58,659 nt of DNA from Galactobacter sp052108535 (GTDB taxonomy: Bacteria; Actinomycetota; Actinomycetes; Actinomycetales; Micrococcaceae), in assembly GCA_052108535.1 (NCBI GenBank), contig JBQDZM010000016.1, positions 1-58,659 of the forward strand, given 5' to 3'. Below the pieces are notes generated by a model. It searched no databases, was not told the DNA's origin, and saw only the letters and a list, made by a program, of their open reading frames with translations. The position numbers were made by a program, and so were the translations under genes. The number at the start of each line of letters is the position of its first letter. Position 1 is the first letter of the stretch. Positions 1 through 8,704 of the stretch are shown piece by piece.

Positions 1-7
1 GCACGGG

Positions 8-13
8 TAGACT
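8..13 (+). promoter_or_regulatory. candidate -10 element for ffh
   Basis: TAGACT about 100 bases before the ffh start. The same hexamer lies upstream of the PucR-type gene, fabD and rnpB in this window. Any -35 would lie outside the window, so the promoter is only partly visible. Confidence 0.35.
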
Positions 14-114
14 GGTGGGTGCCGTGGACACGGGCATGTCCACCACGTGTATCTCTCGACCGCAGACACCGGCCGACACGCTTAACCGACTCAGTCTCAA
101 GGAGCGCACTCACC

Positions 115-1659
115 GTGTTCAACTCTCTCGCCGATCGCCTTTCCGCGACCTTCAAGAACCTGCGCGGCAAGGGCCGGCTGTCTGAGGCGGACATCGACGG
201 TACCGTGCGGGAGATCCGTCGGGCACTACTGGACGCGGACGTCGCCGTGTCCGTGGCCCGCGATTTTGCCGCACAGGTGAAGGAACGCGCGTTGGGCCAG
301 GAGGTCAACGACGCGCTGAACCCGGCTCAGCAGGTCGTGAAGATTGTTAACGACCAGCTGGTGCAGGTCCTGGGCGGGGAGACCCGCCGCATCAACTTCG
401 CCAAGACTGGCCCCACCATCATCATGCTCGCGGGCCTTCAGGGTGCGGGTAAGACCACCCTGGCGGGCAAGCTCTCCAAGTGGCTGGCTTCCGAGGGGCA
501 CACCCCGCTGCTCGTCGCCGCTGACCTCCAGCGCCCCAACGCCGTGACCCAGCTCAAGATCGTCGGCGAGCGGGCCGGCGTCCCCGTGTACGCGCCGCAC
601 CCCGGCGTGCAGTCCGAGGTCGACGACGTCACGGGTGACCCCGTGGTCGTGGCCCGCAACGGTGTCTCCGAAGCCCGCCAGAAGCAGCACGACGTGGTCA
701 TCGTCGATACCGCGGGCCGTTTGGGTGTCGACGAGGAGCTGATGCAGCAGGCGCGGGACATCCGCGACGCGATCAAGCCCACCGAGATCCTCTTCGTGAT
801 TGACGCGATGATCGGCCAGGACGCCGTCAACACCGCCAACGCGTTCAACGAGGGCGTCGACTTCACCGGTGTGGTGCTCTCCAAGCTGGACGGTGACGCC
901 CGCGGTGGTGCCGCCCTGTCGGTGGCCTCGGTGACCGGTAAGCCCATCATGTTCGCCTCCACGGGTGAGAACGTGGGGGACTTCGAGGTCTTCCACCCCG
1001 ACCGCATGGCCTCCCGCATCCTGGATATGGGTGACGTCCTCACCCTGATTGAGCAGGCGGAGAAGACCTGGGACAAGGCCGAGGCCGAGCGCATGGCCAA
1101 GAAGTTCTCCGACCAGGAGGACTTCACGCTCGAGGACTTCCTGGCCCAGATGCAGCAGATCAAGAAGATGGGCAGCATGAAGAAGATGCTGACCATGATG
1201 CCTGGCGCCAACATTTCCAAGCAGCAGCTGGAGCAGTTCGACGACAAGCAGGCCGACCGGGTGGAGGCGATCGTTCGCTCCATGACCCCGCATGAGCGGG
1301 TGGCACCCAAGATCATCAACGGTTCCCGTCGCGCCCGTATCGCCCGCGGTTCCGGAGTGTCGGTGTCAGAGGTCAATCAGCTGCTGCAGCGCTTCGGTGA
1401 GGCGCAGAAGATGATGAAGAAGATGGCGGCCTCCGGCGGGATCCCCGGTATGCCCGGTGGCAACCGTAAGAAGGGCGCCAAGGGCAAGCAGGGCAACAAC
1501 AAGAAGAAGTACGGCAATCCTGCCAAGGCAGCCGCTGCCGCCCGTGGGGAGGACGTGCGGAAGAAGCCCGCAGCCGGTGCGGCGTTCGGAGCGGCGAAGG
1601 CCGATCTCAAGCCAGAGGATTTGCAGTTGCCCAAGGGCTTCGAGAAGTTCCTACGCTGA
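115..1659 (+). CDS. ffh: signal recognition particle protein Ffh (SRP54)
   Basis: GTPase of the signal recognition particle; it binds signal peptides emerging from the ribosome and hands them to FtsY at the membrane. The 514-residue product has an N-domain, a P-loop (GLQGAGKTT near residue 108), a DTAGRLG switch near residue 198 and a methionine-rich M domain (about 340-440), then a lysine-rich tail. The GTG at 115 is chosen because AAGGAG lies 10 bases upstream at 99-104 and the protein then begins directly with the N-domain. An in-frame start further upstream would add an arginine-rich extension with no counterpart in the family. It is the first gene of a forward block that leads into the rpsP-trmD genes. 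Confidence 0.96.
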   Translation: MFNSLADRLSATFKNLRGKGRLSEADIDGTVREIRRALLDADVAVSVARDFAAQVKERALGQEVNDALNPAQQVVKIVNDQLVQVLGGETRRINFAKTGPTIIMLAGLQGAGKTTLAGKLSKWLASEGHTPLLVAADLQRPNAVTQLKIVGERAGVPVYAPHPGVQSEVDDVTGDPVVVARNGVSEARQKQHDVVIVDTAGRLGVDEELMQQARDIRDAIKPTEILFVIDAMIGQDAVNTANAFNEGVDFTGVVLSKLDGDARGGAALSVASVTGKPIMFASTGENVGDFEVFHPDRMASRILDMGDVLTLIEQAEKTWDKAEAERMAKKFSDQEDFTLEDFLAQMQQIKKMGSMKKMLTMMPGANISKQQLEQFDDKQADRVEAIVRSMTPHERVAPKIINGSRRARIARGSGVSVSEVNQLLQRFGEAQKMMKKMAASGGIPGMPGGNRKKGAKGKQGNNKKKYGNPAKAAAAARGEDVRKKPAAGAAFGAAKADLKPEDLQLPKGFEKFLR

Positions 1660-1698
1660 CGTCAGCTAAACCCCGTTACAGGAGTGAGTGCGAAGAAC

Positions 1699-2991
1699 AT
1701 GTTGGTTTCCGAGATCACGCCCGTACGTTTGGTGTTGGTGTGGCCGCCAGAGGTGGCTGATCCGCCGCTGCAGCGCATCCGTGAAGTGCTCACCGAACGG
1801 GTGGGGCCCGCGGTGCTGGCTTCGCCGGTGCCCACCGCCGTCGGGATGCGTTGCGACCTGGCGGTCGCCACTCACAACGGGGTCGTAGTGCCCGACGGCG
1901 TGGGTGAGGCCGCCGCTGCCGCCTCCCCTTCGCCGCTTCAGGTGTCCGAGCTGGAGGGGCTGCTGCGGCGCGAGTCCGGGGCTTGGGTGGCCAGCACCGC
2001 ATCCGGAGCGTCGCGGAAGGAACTCGAGGACAGCATGGTGCGGACCGCGCCGGCCGTGGCGGCAGCCGTGGACGGGGCTCGTCGCCAGGGGCACGGCTCT
2101 CCGCTGGACCCCATCGCGCTGACGCAGGTACACCAGGGTGAGGCGGATCCGGACCGATATACCGCGTTGGGGACGTCCGGAAGTATCCGCCTGCACCAGG
2201 ACCTTGCCATCTTCTCCAGCAAGGCGAGTGCCGCCGGAGTCGCTGACGCGGTGGTGGCCGATCCTTCCGATCCGCGGGCTAGCCTCACGCTCAGCGACCA
2301 GGGTGGCTGGTGCCGATTGTCCTGGTACTCGGCCGCCACCATGACGCGGGTGCTCGACGGCGCCCGGCGGCGTCAACCCGACCTGGTGCTGGACGTGGGC
2401 CGAGGCGTGGAGGCATTCCCTGGTTGGGAACTGACCGAGGACGAACTGTCCCTAAATGTGGCGTTGATGCAGGCCGTCGATGCTCCGACGTTCGCCGCGC
2501 AACCGGTGCTGCAGGCCGGGATGTCCCAGGTGCGTGCTGAGCAGGCGTTGGCCTCCTTGATTCACTGTGCCACCGCACCCGGTTCAGGCACCCGGCTCTC
2601 CGACCAACCATGGTTGGAGCATCTTCGTGATGCCGTGGAGATGCTGGGATTCGAACCGCGGTTGGTGGACCTGGTTGCAGGGCATGCGCAAACCCCCGTG
2701 GACGCGGTTGAGGTCGGTGCGGCCGAGGCGGCGGAGGATGCCGGGCAGGAGCAGGAGGTCGGCGGGTCCCGCGCCGAGGAAGCCGAGACCCCTTCAGCTC
2801 CGGGCAACCAGCGCGACGGTGGTGTCCGTAATTGGCTTTATGTGTCGGTCGTGGTGCAGATGCTCATCGGTGCGATCTTCATCTTCCTCAAGCCGTTGCC
2901 ATGGTCGTGGGCCAACCTTGTGGTGGCGACCTTGGCCATCGCATCAGGTGTGGTCATGCTGGCCCGTGGCGAACGAAGACCGCGGGGCTGA
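1699..2991 (+). CDS. uncharacterised protein with two C-terminal membrane helices
   Basis: A 430-residue product I do not recognise. The first 335 residues are soluble and moderately acidic, followed by an Ala/Glu/Gly-rich linker and two hydrophobic segments near 378-396 and 402-420 with a short basic tail. Most of the chain is therefore probably anchored at the inner face of the membrane by a C-terminal hairpin. AGGAG at 1680-1684 lies 14 bases before the ATG at 1699; a GTG overlapping that site is less likely. It sits between ffh and another protein of similar layout (3163-4736). The spacing to ffh is short, so co-transcription is possible. No catalytic motif is visible. Confidence 0.7.
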   Translation: MLVSEITPVRLVLVWPPEVADPPLQRIREVLTERVGPAVLASPVPTAVGMRCDLAVATHNGVVVPDGVGEAAAAASPSPLQVSELEGLLRRESGAWVASTASGASRKELEDSMVRTAPAVAAAVDGARRQGHGSPLDPIALTQVHQGEADPDRYTALGTSGSIRLHQDLAIFSSKASAAGVADAVVADPSDPRASLTLSDQGGWCRLSWYSAATMTRVLDGARRRQPDLVLDVGRGVEAFPGWELTEDELSLNVALMQAVDAPTFAAQPVLQAGMSQVRAEQALASLIHCATAPGSGTRLSDQPWLEHLRDAVEMLGFEPRLVDLVAGHAQTPVDAVEVGAAEAAEDAGQEQEVGGSRAEEAETPSAPGNQRDGGVRNWLYVSVVVQMLIGAIFIFLKPLPWSWANLVVATLAIASGVVMLARGERRPRG

Positions 2992-3162
2992 GCGCAACGT
3001 CATCCGGTAGACATGGCGCGCATGCGTGGGGCTGCCTGGACAACGTGGCATGATCGTTAGTCAGATGAACGTCTCCGTCGTCTGCCGTCGGCAGGCTCGG
3101 CGGTACACAGCGCAGTAGTGGTCGTACCCTTTTGCCGGGTAGGCCCGGATGGAGGGGAACAC

Positions 3163-4736
3163 GTGAGCGAGCACGGCGAGACAACGGCACCCGGGGACCT
3201 CTCTGTACCCGGGACCGTCTGGCGTGTGAGCCTGGCGTGGCCGGCCACGGACGCCGGTTCTCGTCAGGAACGGGTGGACGGCCTGCAGCAATTGCTCTCG
3301 ACCCGCTCCGTGGTCGGCTTGATGGGGCCCGGTCGCCCCACGAGGGCGGGCCTGATCGTTGACCTCGTCCTGCCCGTGGACCAGGACCGGGTGATCGTCG
3401 CCAAACGTGACGGCGAGTTGGAAGCTGGACCCAACGGCGAAGAATTCGCCCAGATTTTGCACCGCTACACGGGTGCTGTGGTGGTCAACGGAGACGTCGC
3501 TCGCGGCGACTTCGCCGTACTGGCAGCCGCTGACTCGCTCACCGATCAGGATCTGACCCAGTTGTTGGACGAGCCCCTGGACGATGTCCTGCTGGTGGGA
3601 ACCCAATCGCCGGACGCNNNNNNNNNNNNNNNNNNNNNNNNNNNNNNNNNNNNNNNNNNNNNNNNNNNNNNNNNNNNNNNNNNNNNNNNNNNNNNNNNNN
3701 NNNNNNNNNNNNNNNNNTGACCCTTGACGAGGACTTCTCGCCCTTGGCTTCCGCTGCCCTGGCCCGTTTGGGCCGGGTGCTGCCGGCCGGGCGCGTGGAC
3801 ACACTGGCGCGGATCGTTAACGAAGCAGAGACCTGCGGTTTCGATCCCGAAGCCGGGGTGCTCGCCGCGGAACAGGACGGGTTGCTGCCGGGGGAGACGG
3901 AGGATCCGAAGCCGCCAGCGCATCACGATCTGACGCAGATCCTGGACGCGCTCGGGATGGACCCGTCCCTGCTTGGTCTCCTCAAGGGCGAGGCCCCAGA
4001 GGGTTGCACGCTCACTGCGGTGGGGAGTCCTGCACCGTCGGCCGTCACGGCGTCCATGCCGCACCCGGACATGCCCGGGGAGGCGCTTCCCGAATCTGAA
4101 GCGGCGGAGCAGGCGGATGCTGATGCTCAGGATCCCGCTGCCGGGCAGGATCCCGATGCGGACGAACAGCAGGCCGGCGGCGCAGCCGCCGAGGACGCCG
4201 CTGGCGAGCCCACGGCCCCGACGCAACGGTCAGACAGCCCGTCGGGCACAGAAGAAGCACCCGATCAGCCGGCGACCGACTCCGACCCGGACGAGGGCGG
4301 ATTCACGTCGCTGCTGCATCGCGGCGGCCACCAGCCCTCCGCGACCGCCTTCGATGACCTGCTCAAGGCCCAGGAGTCCGCTGACGGTTCAGACCGGCCG
4401 CAGCCGCACGCTGCAGAGCTGTCGCCGACGCCCGTCACCGAGGCCGCCCACTTCGACGAAGCCGCCCATTACGATCCCGAGGCGACGCCCCAACCCACCC
4501 CCGCGGTGGGAACGCCCGCTTCAGCGGCCGGGGACGACTCGGCGTTGGCGAAACGCCGTCGGTGGCCCATGATCCTCACCATCGTGGGTCTGGTGCTGAT
4601 CGTCGCCGCGGTGGTCGTGGTCTTCGTTGCTCCCTCCCTGGGGGTGGCGGTCGGCAGCGGCTACATCATCGCCGGAGCGCTCGGCGTGGTCGGGCTCGGG
4701 GCCGGCATCCTCGGCGCCGTCAACCTACGGCGCTAG
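3163..4736 (+). CDS. uncharacterised membrane-anchored protein interrupted by an assembly gap
   Basis: Starts at a GTG six bases after a strong GGAGGGG site (3151-3157). About 151 residues can be read before the Ns at 3618; after the gap an open frame runs from 3719 to the TAG at 4734. The two halves are in different frames relative to the 100-N placeholder, which carries no length information, so I treat them as one gene. The second half has a long Ala/Glu/Asp/Pro-rich stretch, then two hydrophobic helices (codons near 4563-4634 and 4645-4730). The plan of soluble region, low-complexity linker and C-terminal hairpin matches the preceding gene. Function unknown. It could be two genes if the real gap is large. 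Confidence 0.55.
3618..3717. other. assembly gap (100 N)
   Basis: Exactly 100 Ns, a conventional placeholder for an unknown distance. The flanks share no overlap, unlike the second gap, so real sequence is missing here. Confidence 0.98.
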
Positions 4737-4803
4737 TCGCGGATGTGACGAGCGCCGCGATACCCGACCCGGCTTCACGGTGCGCAGGGGTGGATACCTC
4801 TGG

Positions 4804-4809
4804 CATAAT
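4804..4809 (+). promoter_or_regulatory. candidate -10 element for the rpsP operon
   Basis: CATAAT about 140 bases upstream of rpsP. No convincing -35 lies at the usual spacing. The resulting leader would be long enough for regulation, but I see no named element in it. Confidence 0.35.
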
Positions 4810-4948
4810 GGGACGGTACTCGGTTCGCTTTGAGGGCTCTTATGACTCCTTGAGGCGTGTGCCGAACAAATAGGAGGCTCCGCCCTGTCCCGTCACCACG
4901 GGTGCGCTCGGTGGAACCCCGCTCCAAGAAGAAAGAGAGACCACCCAA

Positions 4949-5365
4949 GTGGCCGTCAAGATTCGTCTCAAGCGCTTCGGCAAGATGCGCGCCCCGCACT
5001 ACCGCATCGTGATCATGGACTCGCGCACCAAGCGTGATGGCCGTGCGATCGAGGAGATCGGTCTGTACCACCCCACCGAGCACCCTTCCTACATCAAGGT
5101 TGACTCGGAGCGTGCACAGTACTGGCTCGGCGTTGGTGCTCAGCCCACCGAGCAGGTTCTCGCGATCCTGAAGATCACCGGTGACTGGCAGAAGTTCAAG
5201 GGCATCGAGGGACAGGAAGGCACCCTGAAGGTTGCCGAGCCCAAGCCCGCATTCGTTGCACCGACCAAGGGTTCCGTCATCCTCCCCGAGGCAGTGACCC
5301 CCAAGAAGTCGGAGGAGGCCGCTGAGGTCGCCAAGCCCGCCACCGAGGCCGCCGAGGCTGAGTGA
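4949..5365 (+). CDS. rpsP: 30S ribosomal protein S16
   Basis: Small-subunit assembly protein. The 138-residue product starts with the conserved VKIRLKRFGK segment and contains the family pattern YRIVIMDSRTKRDGR. Residues after about 85 form the Ala/Glu/Lys-rich extension common in actinobacterial S16. Start is the GTG at 4949 after a purine-rich GAAAGAGAGA. Its stop is one base from the ATG of khpA, so the two are probably translationally coupled. Confidence 0.96.
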   Translation: MAVKIRLKRFGKMRAPHYRIVIMDSRTKRDGRAIEEIGLYHPTEHPSYIKVDSERAQYWLGVGAQPTEQVLAILKITGDWQKFKGIEGQEGTLKVAEPKPAFVAPTKGSVILPEAVTPKKSEEAAEVAKPATEAAEAE

Positions 5366-5366
5366 C

Positions 5367-5609
5367 ATGCTCGAGGACGCGCTAGACCACCTCGTACGGG
5401 GGATCGTTGATCACCCTGATGACGTCGACGTGAGCCGCAAGAGCGGCCGCCGGGGCGTCGTCCTCGAGGTGCGAGTGCATCCTGAGGACCTTGGACGAGT
5501 GATCGGACGGAGCGGTCGCACGGCGAATGCCTTGCGTACCGTGGTCGGATCCCTCCCCGGAGGTCCCGACGTCCGCGTCGACGTGGTCGATACCGACCGC
5601 AGGCGCTGA
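5367..5609 (+). CDS. khpA: KH-domain RNA-binding protein KhpA
   Basis: An 80-residue, single KH-domain protein with the GxxG loop (VIGRSGRTANALR, about residues 49-61) that contacts RNA. It lies between rpsP and rimM, the standard place for this gene in Gram-positive bacteria, where it works with KhpB/Jag in post-transcriptional control of cell division and envelope functions. Only one base separates its ATG from the rpsP stop. Start and length fit the family. Confidence 0.92.
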   Translation: MLEDALDHLVRGIVDHPDDVDVSRKSGRRGVVLEVRVHPEDLGRVIGRSGRTANALRTVVGSLPGGPDVRVDVVDTDRRR

Positions 5610-5621
5610 CGCCTCCCACAA

Positions 5622-5681
5622 CGACGGCCCCACTTCTTCCACCCTCGCTTATTCGGCGGGACGGATCAGGTGGGGCCGTCG
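5622..5681 (+). repeat. 12-bp inverted repeat with a 36-base loop between khpA and rimM
   Basis: CGACGGCCCCAC at 5622-5633 pairs perfectly with 5670-5681. The flanks nearly extend the match, with ACAAC recurring on the right arm after a 3-base insertion. No T-run follows, so it is not a classic terminator. It could be an attenuator, a processing site or a DNA-level element within the operon. Confidence 0.45.
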
Positions 5682-5744
5682 CTGTTGTCCACTCACGAGT
5701 TTCCCTAAGCTCACCATCCAAGTTTTCCCCTCAGGAGGAGCGAC

Positions 5745-6266
5745 GTGCATCTGCATGTGGCACGTATCGGCAAACCCCACGGCATCCGTGGGGAGGTGAC
5801 CGCGCAGGTCTTCACCGATGACCCCGAAGCACGCTTTGCCCCCGGTGAGGTCCTGATCACCGAGCCGGAGGCCAACGGTCCACTGACCGTGGTCTCCGCC
5901 CGTTGGAACAAGCGCATCCTGGTGCTCGGATTCGAGGAAGTGGCGGATCGCAACCGTGCCGAGGAACTCCGCGGCACCCAGCTGTTCTTCGACCCGTCTG
6001 AGGTCGAGGAAACGGAGGATGAGGACGAGGGCTGGTACGAACACGACCTGGTGGGGCTGAAAGCAGTCGTGGACGGCGCCCCGGTCGGTGAGGTGACCGA
6101 GCTCGTCACCGGTGCCGCCCAGGACCTCTTGGTGATCCGCCTGAATTCCGGAACGGAGGCGATGGTTCCGTTCGTGGAGCAGATCGTCCCTGAGATCGAC
6201 AGTTCAGCGGGCACCGTGACCCTCACCCCTCCTCCAGGCCTGCTGGACCTGGCGGGAGAGAACTGA
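5745..6266 (+). CDS. rimM: 16S rRNA processing protein RimM
   Basis: Maturation factor for the 3' domain of 16S rRNA; it binds S19. The 173-residue product has an N-terminal RimM barrel (VARIGKPHGIRGEV at the start) and a C-terminal PRC barrel with the conserved end-segment MVPFVEQIVPEID. Start is the GTG at 5745 behind an AGGAGGAGCG site. The stop is one base from the trmD start, so the pair is co-translated. Confidence 0.95.
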   Translation: MHLHVARIGKPHGIRGEVTAQVFTDDPEARFAPGEVLITEPEANGPLTVVSARWNKRILVLGFEEVADRNRAEELRGTQLFFDPSEVEETEDEDEGWYEHDLVGLKAVVDGAPVGEVTELVTGAAQDLLVIRLNSGTEAMVPFVEQIVPEIDSSAGTVTLTPPPGLLDLAGEN

Positions 6267-6267
6267 C

Positions 6268-7044
6268 ATGCGCGTCGACGTCGTCACGATCTTCCCCGAG
6301 TACTTCTCCGTGCTGGAACTCTCCCTGCTGGGGAAGGCCCAGGCCAAGGGGCTGCTGGACGTCCACGTCCATGATCTTCGGGACTTCACCCATGATCGGC
6401 ACCGCACCGTAGATGACACACCCTACGGCGGGGGAGCGGGCATGGTTATGCACGCACAACCGTGGTCGGAGGCCCTGTCTACGGTGTTGGAGGCCTCCCC
6501 GGTGGAGCGACCCGTCCTGCTGGTTCCTTCACCAGCCGGTGCCGTCTTCACGCAGGCCACCGCCCAAGCCTGGAGTAGCGAGGAACACCTGGTCTTCGCG
6601 TGCGGCCGTTATGAGGGGATCGACGAACGCGTGATGCTCTGGGCGGCCGAGCGCTTCGACGTGCGTCCGTTCTCCTTAGGTGACTACGTGCTTAACGGAG
6701 GCGAGGTCGCCACCCTGGCCATTATCGAGGCGGTGGGTCGGCTCATACCAGGAATGGTGGGCAACCCCGACTCCCTGGTGGAGGAATCCCACTCCGACGG
6801 ATTGCTTGAGTACCCCATCTACACCAAACCCGCGCAATGGGAAGGCTACGAGGTCCCGCCCGTGCTGCTCTCGGGGGACCACGGCAAGGTGGACGCCACC
6901 AGGCGGCAATGGCAGCTGGAACGCACCAGCGAGCGCCGCCCCGACCTGATCCAGGCACTGTCCGTGGCGGATCTGGGCAAGCAGGACTCCGCGACGCTGA
7001 GGGGTTTGGGATGGCGGTTGGATGGAGACCAGCCTCACCGCTGA
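6268..7044 (+). CDS. trmD: tRNA (guanine-N1-)-methyltransferase TrmD
   Basis: SPOUT-class methyltransferase that makes m1G37 in tRNAs to prevent frameshifting. The 258-residue product starts MRVDVVTIFPEYF and carries GGGAGMVM (54-61), CGRYEGIDERV (112-122) and GDYVLNGGE (138-146), the last two lining the trefoil-knot SAM pocket. Fourth gene of the rpsP-khpA-rimM-trmD set. The reading frame is intact and of normal length. Confidence 0.97.
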   Translation: MRVDVVTIFPEYFSVLELSLLGKAQAKGLLDVHVHDLRDFTHDRHRTVDDTPYGGGAGMVMHAQPWSEALSTVLEASPVERPVLLVPSPAGAVFTQATAQAWSSEEHLVFACGRYEGIDERVMLWAAERFDVRPFSLGDYVLNGGEVATLAIIEAVGRLIPGMVGNPDSLVEESHSDGLLEYPIYTKPAQWEGYEVPPVLLSGDHGKVDATRRQWQLERTSERRPDLIQALSVADLGKQDSATLRGLGWRLDGDQPHR

Positions 7045-7074
7045 TCGCTCTGCCGCCAGCCGCGGTGCTTGTGG

Positions 7075-7080
7075 CAGAAT
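7075..7080 (+). promoter_or_regulatory. candidate -10 element for rplS
   Basis: CAGAAT shortly after the trmD stop would give rplS its own roughly 160-base leader. The leader has a small hairpin (CGGGAC pairing with GTCCCG around 7158-7182), but no recognised autoregulatory motif. The -35 is weak. Confidence 0.3.
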
Positions 7081-7247
7081 AGGGAGCTGTGCCCACCGGG
7101 TGCGCGCCCGCCGCAGGGGTCGCGTTCCACAACGGTCGGGTCCGAGACCACGACCGTGGCTCGGAAGAGTGTGCGGGACGCGATTCATGCCGTCCCGACG
7201 TAATTCCGGTCCAAGGACCTGCGGCCTGAAGACCATATGGAGAGAAC

Positions 7248-7622
7248 ATGCATAAGCTTGATTCTGTCGACGCAGCCAGCCTGCGCAACGACGTCCCGGA
7301 CTTCCGTCCCGGCGACACCGTGAAGGTCCACGTCAACATCATCGAAGGCAAGAACTCCCGTGTTCAGGTCTTCCAGGGATTCGTCATGGGCCGTCAGGGC
7401 CGCGGCGTCGGCGAGACCTTCACCGTGCGTAAGGTCTCCTTCGGTGTGGGTGTGGAGCGTACCTTCCCGGTGCACTCTCCCGTGATCGAGAAGATCGAGC
7501 TCGTCACCCGTGGTGACGTGCGCCGCGCCAAGCTGTACTACATGCGCGATCGTCACGGCAAGGCCGCCAAGATCCGCGAGAAGCGTGACTTCCAGGCCGA
7601 GTCCAAGAAGAAGAACGCCTGA
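7248..7622 (+). CDS. rplS: 50S ribosomal protein L19
   Basis: Large-subunit protein at the 30S/50S interface. The 124-residue product has the expected core (DFRPGDTVKVHVNIIEG, FQGFVMGRQGRG, GVGVERTFPVHSP) and a lysine-rich C-terminus. Start ATG follows GGAGAGA with good spacing. A strong hairpin at 7661-7700 ends the transcript. Confidence 0.97.
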   Translation: MHKLDSVDAASLRNDVPDFRPGDTVKVHVNIIEGKNSRVQVFQGFVMGRQGRGVGETFTVRKVSFGVGVERTFPVHSPVIEKIELVTRGDVRRAKLYYMRDRHGKAAKIREKRDFQAESKKKNA

Positions 7623-7660
7623 TCTCATTCGCAACAACCCGCTTCAGGGTTGCTGCGGCC

Positions 7661-7700
7661 AACGACGCCGGTTCCCGTTAGGTCGGGACCCGGCGTCGTT
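7661..7700 (+). terminator. rho-independent-type terminator after rplS
   Basis: AACGACGCCGG at 7661-7671 pairs with CCGGCGTCGTT at 7690-7700, and the inner TCCCG/CGGGA extends the stem. Only a weak pyrimidine stretch (CGCTTTCCC) follows, as is common in GC-rich actinobacteria. Confidence 0.75.
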
Positions 7701-7722
7701 CGCTTTCCCGCACATATTGCCT

Positions 7723-7808
7723 GCACACCGAGCGGTGCGTTGACACACGCGTCGGTACAGATTGGCAGATTTACACCGACGCGTGTGCACAGGTATCGCT
7801 CGGTGTGC
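7723..7808. repeat. nested double inverted repeat upstream of lepB
   Basis: Outer arms 7723-7734 and 7797-7808 are perfect 12-bp complements and extend to 16 pairs with G-U. Inner arms 7744-7756 and 7775-7787 are perfect 13-bp complements. Between them lies a 5x5 internal loop; the apical loop is 18 bases and carries CAGATT twice. The whole 86 bases can fold as one long interrupted hairpin or a DNA cruciform. It follows the rplS terminator, so it is unlikely to serve as a terminator for rplS. Confidence 0.8.
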
Positions 7809-7903
7809 TCCGGTGTATCGGCCGAAGCTGTGAATCGAGTTCAGGTTCAGCCGGTAAGGTAAATCTGGGCCGGAGTAGGCCCGGTTAGACGACCAGGAGA
7901 AGT

Positions 7904-8704
7904 GTGAACACCGAGAACGTGGCTCCGGAGCCGGAACCCTCCATGAACCAGGGAGACGCGGCCGACGATCACAAGTCAAAGGCCCCGCGCAGCACCTTTG
8001 GCTCCTGGCTCAAGGAGATCGTCATCGTGGTCGTGGCCGCACTGGTCATCTCCACGCTGGTGAAGACCTTCCTCTTCAGGGCCTACGTGATTCCCTCAGG
8101 GTCCATGGAGAACACGCTCCAGATCAACGATCGTGTCTTCGTTAACCTCCTGGCGCCCGAGGTTATGAAAATCCACCGCGGCGACGTGGTGGTCTTCAAG
8201 GACGAACAGGGCTGGTTGGAAGACCTGCCCAAGACCGCGCCTGCGGGACCCGTGGCAGATGCGCTGACCTTCCTCGGCCTGCGCGCAGACGACTCCACTC
8301 AGCATCTCGTCAAGAGGATTATCGGGATGCCGGGCGACACCGTTGAGTGCTGCAGTGTCGACGGGAAGATCATGGTCAACGGCGTTGCCATCGACGAACC
8401 GTATCTGCATCCGGGTTCCGCTCCCAGCGACGTGAAGTTCAAGGCCGTGGTGCCGGAAGGCAAGATCTGGGTCATGGGCGATCACCGTGACGACAGCGCG
8501 GATTCGAGGGCCCACCCGGACAAACAAGGCGGCTTCGTCGACATCGACGCGGTGGAGGGGCGGGGTTCCCTGATCGCCTGGCCGTTGGGCCGCTTTGGGA
8601 AGGTCGACAATTCCCCCGAGAGCTTTGACGGAGTCAAGGACCGCAAGGCGGAACCCTACGATCCAGACAAGCAGCGGTTCTCCAACGAGACGGACGACGA
8701 GTGA
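7904..8704 (+). CDS. lepB: signal peptidase I
   Basis: Membrane serine protease (S26A) that cleaves Sec and Tat signal peptides. The 266-residue product has a short cytoplasmic N-terminus, one hydrophobic helix (about 38-58), catalytic Ser67 in SGSMEN, general-base Lys137 in the KRIIGMPGD motif, and box E as MGDHRDDSADSR (the usual Asn after GD is His). Start is the GTG at 7904 behind AGGAGAAG. The stop overlaps the GTG of rnhB (GTGA), so the two are coupled. Confidence 0.95.
   Translation: MNTENVAPEPEPSMNQGDAADDHKSKAPRSTFGSWLKEIVIVVVAALVISTLVKTFLFRAYVIPSGSMENTLQINDRVFVNLLAPEVMKIHRGDVVVFKDEQGWLEDLPKTAPAGPVADALTFLGLRADDSTQHLVKRIIGMPGDTVECCSVDGKIMVNGVAIDEPYLHPGSAPSDVKFKAVVPEGKIWVMGDHRDDSADSRAHPDKQGGFVDIDAVEGRGSLIAWPLGRFGKVDNSPESFDGVKDRKAEPYDPDKQRFSNETDDE

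Noticed and set aside
7723..7808. A degenerate CRISPR repeat or a terminator
   Set aside because: Only one unit with no spacers, and no T-run; a separate terminator already follows rplS.
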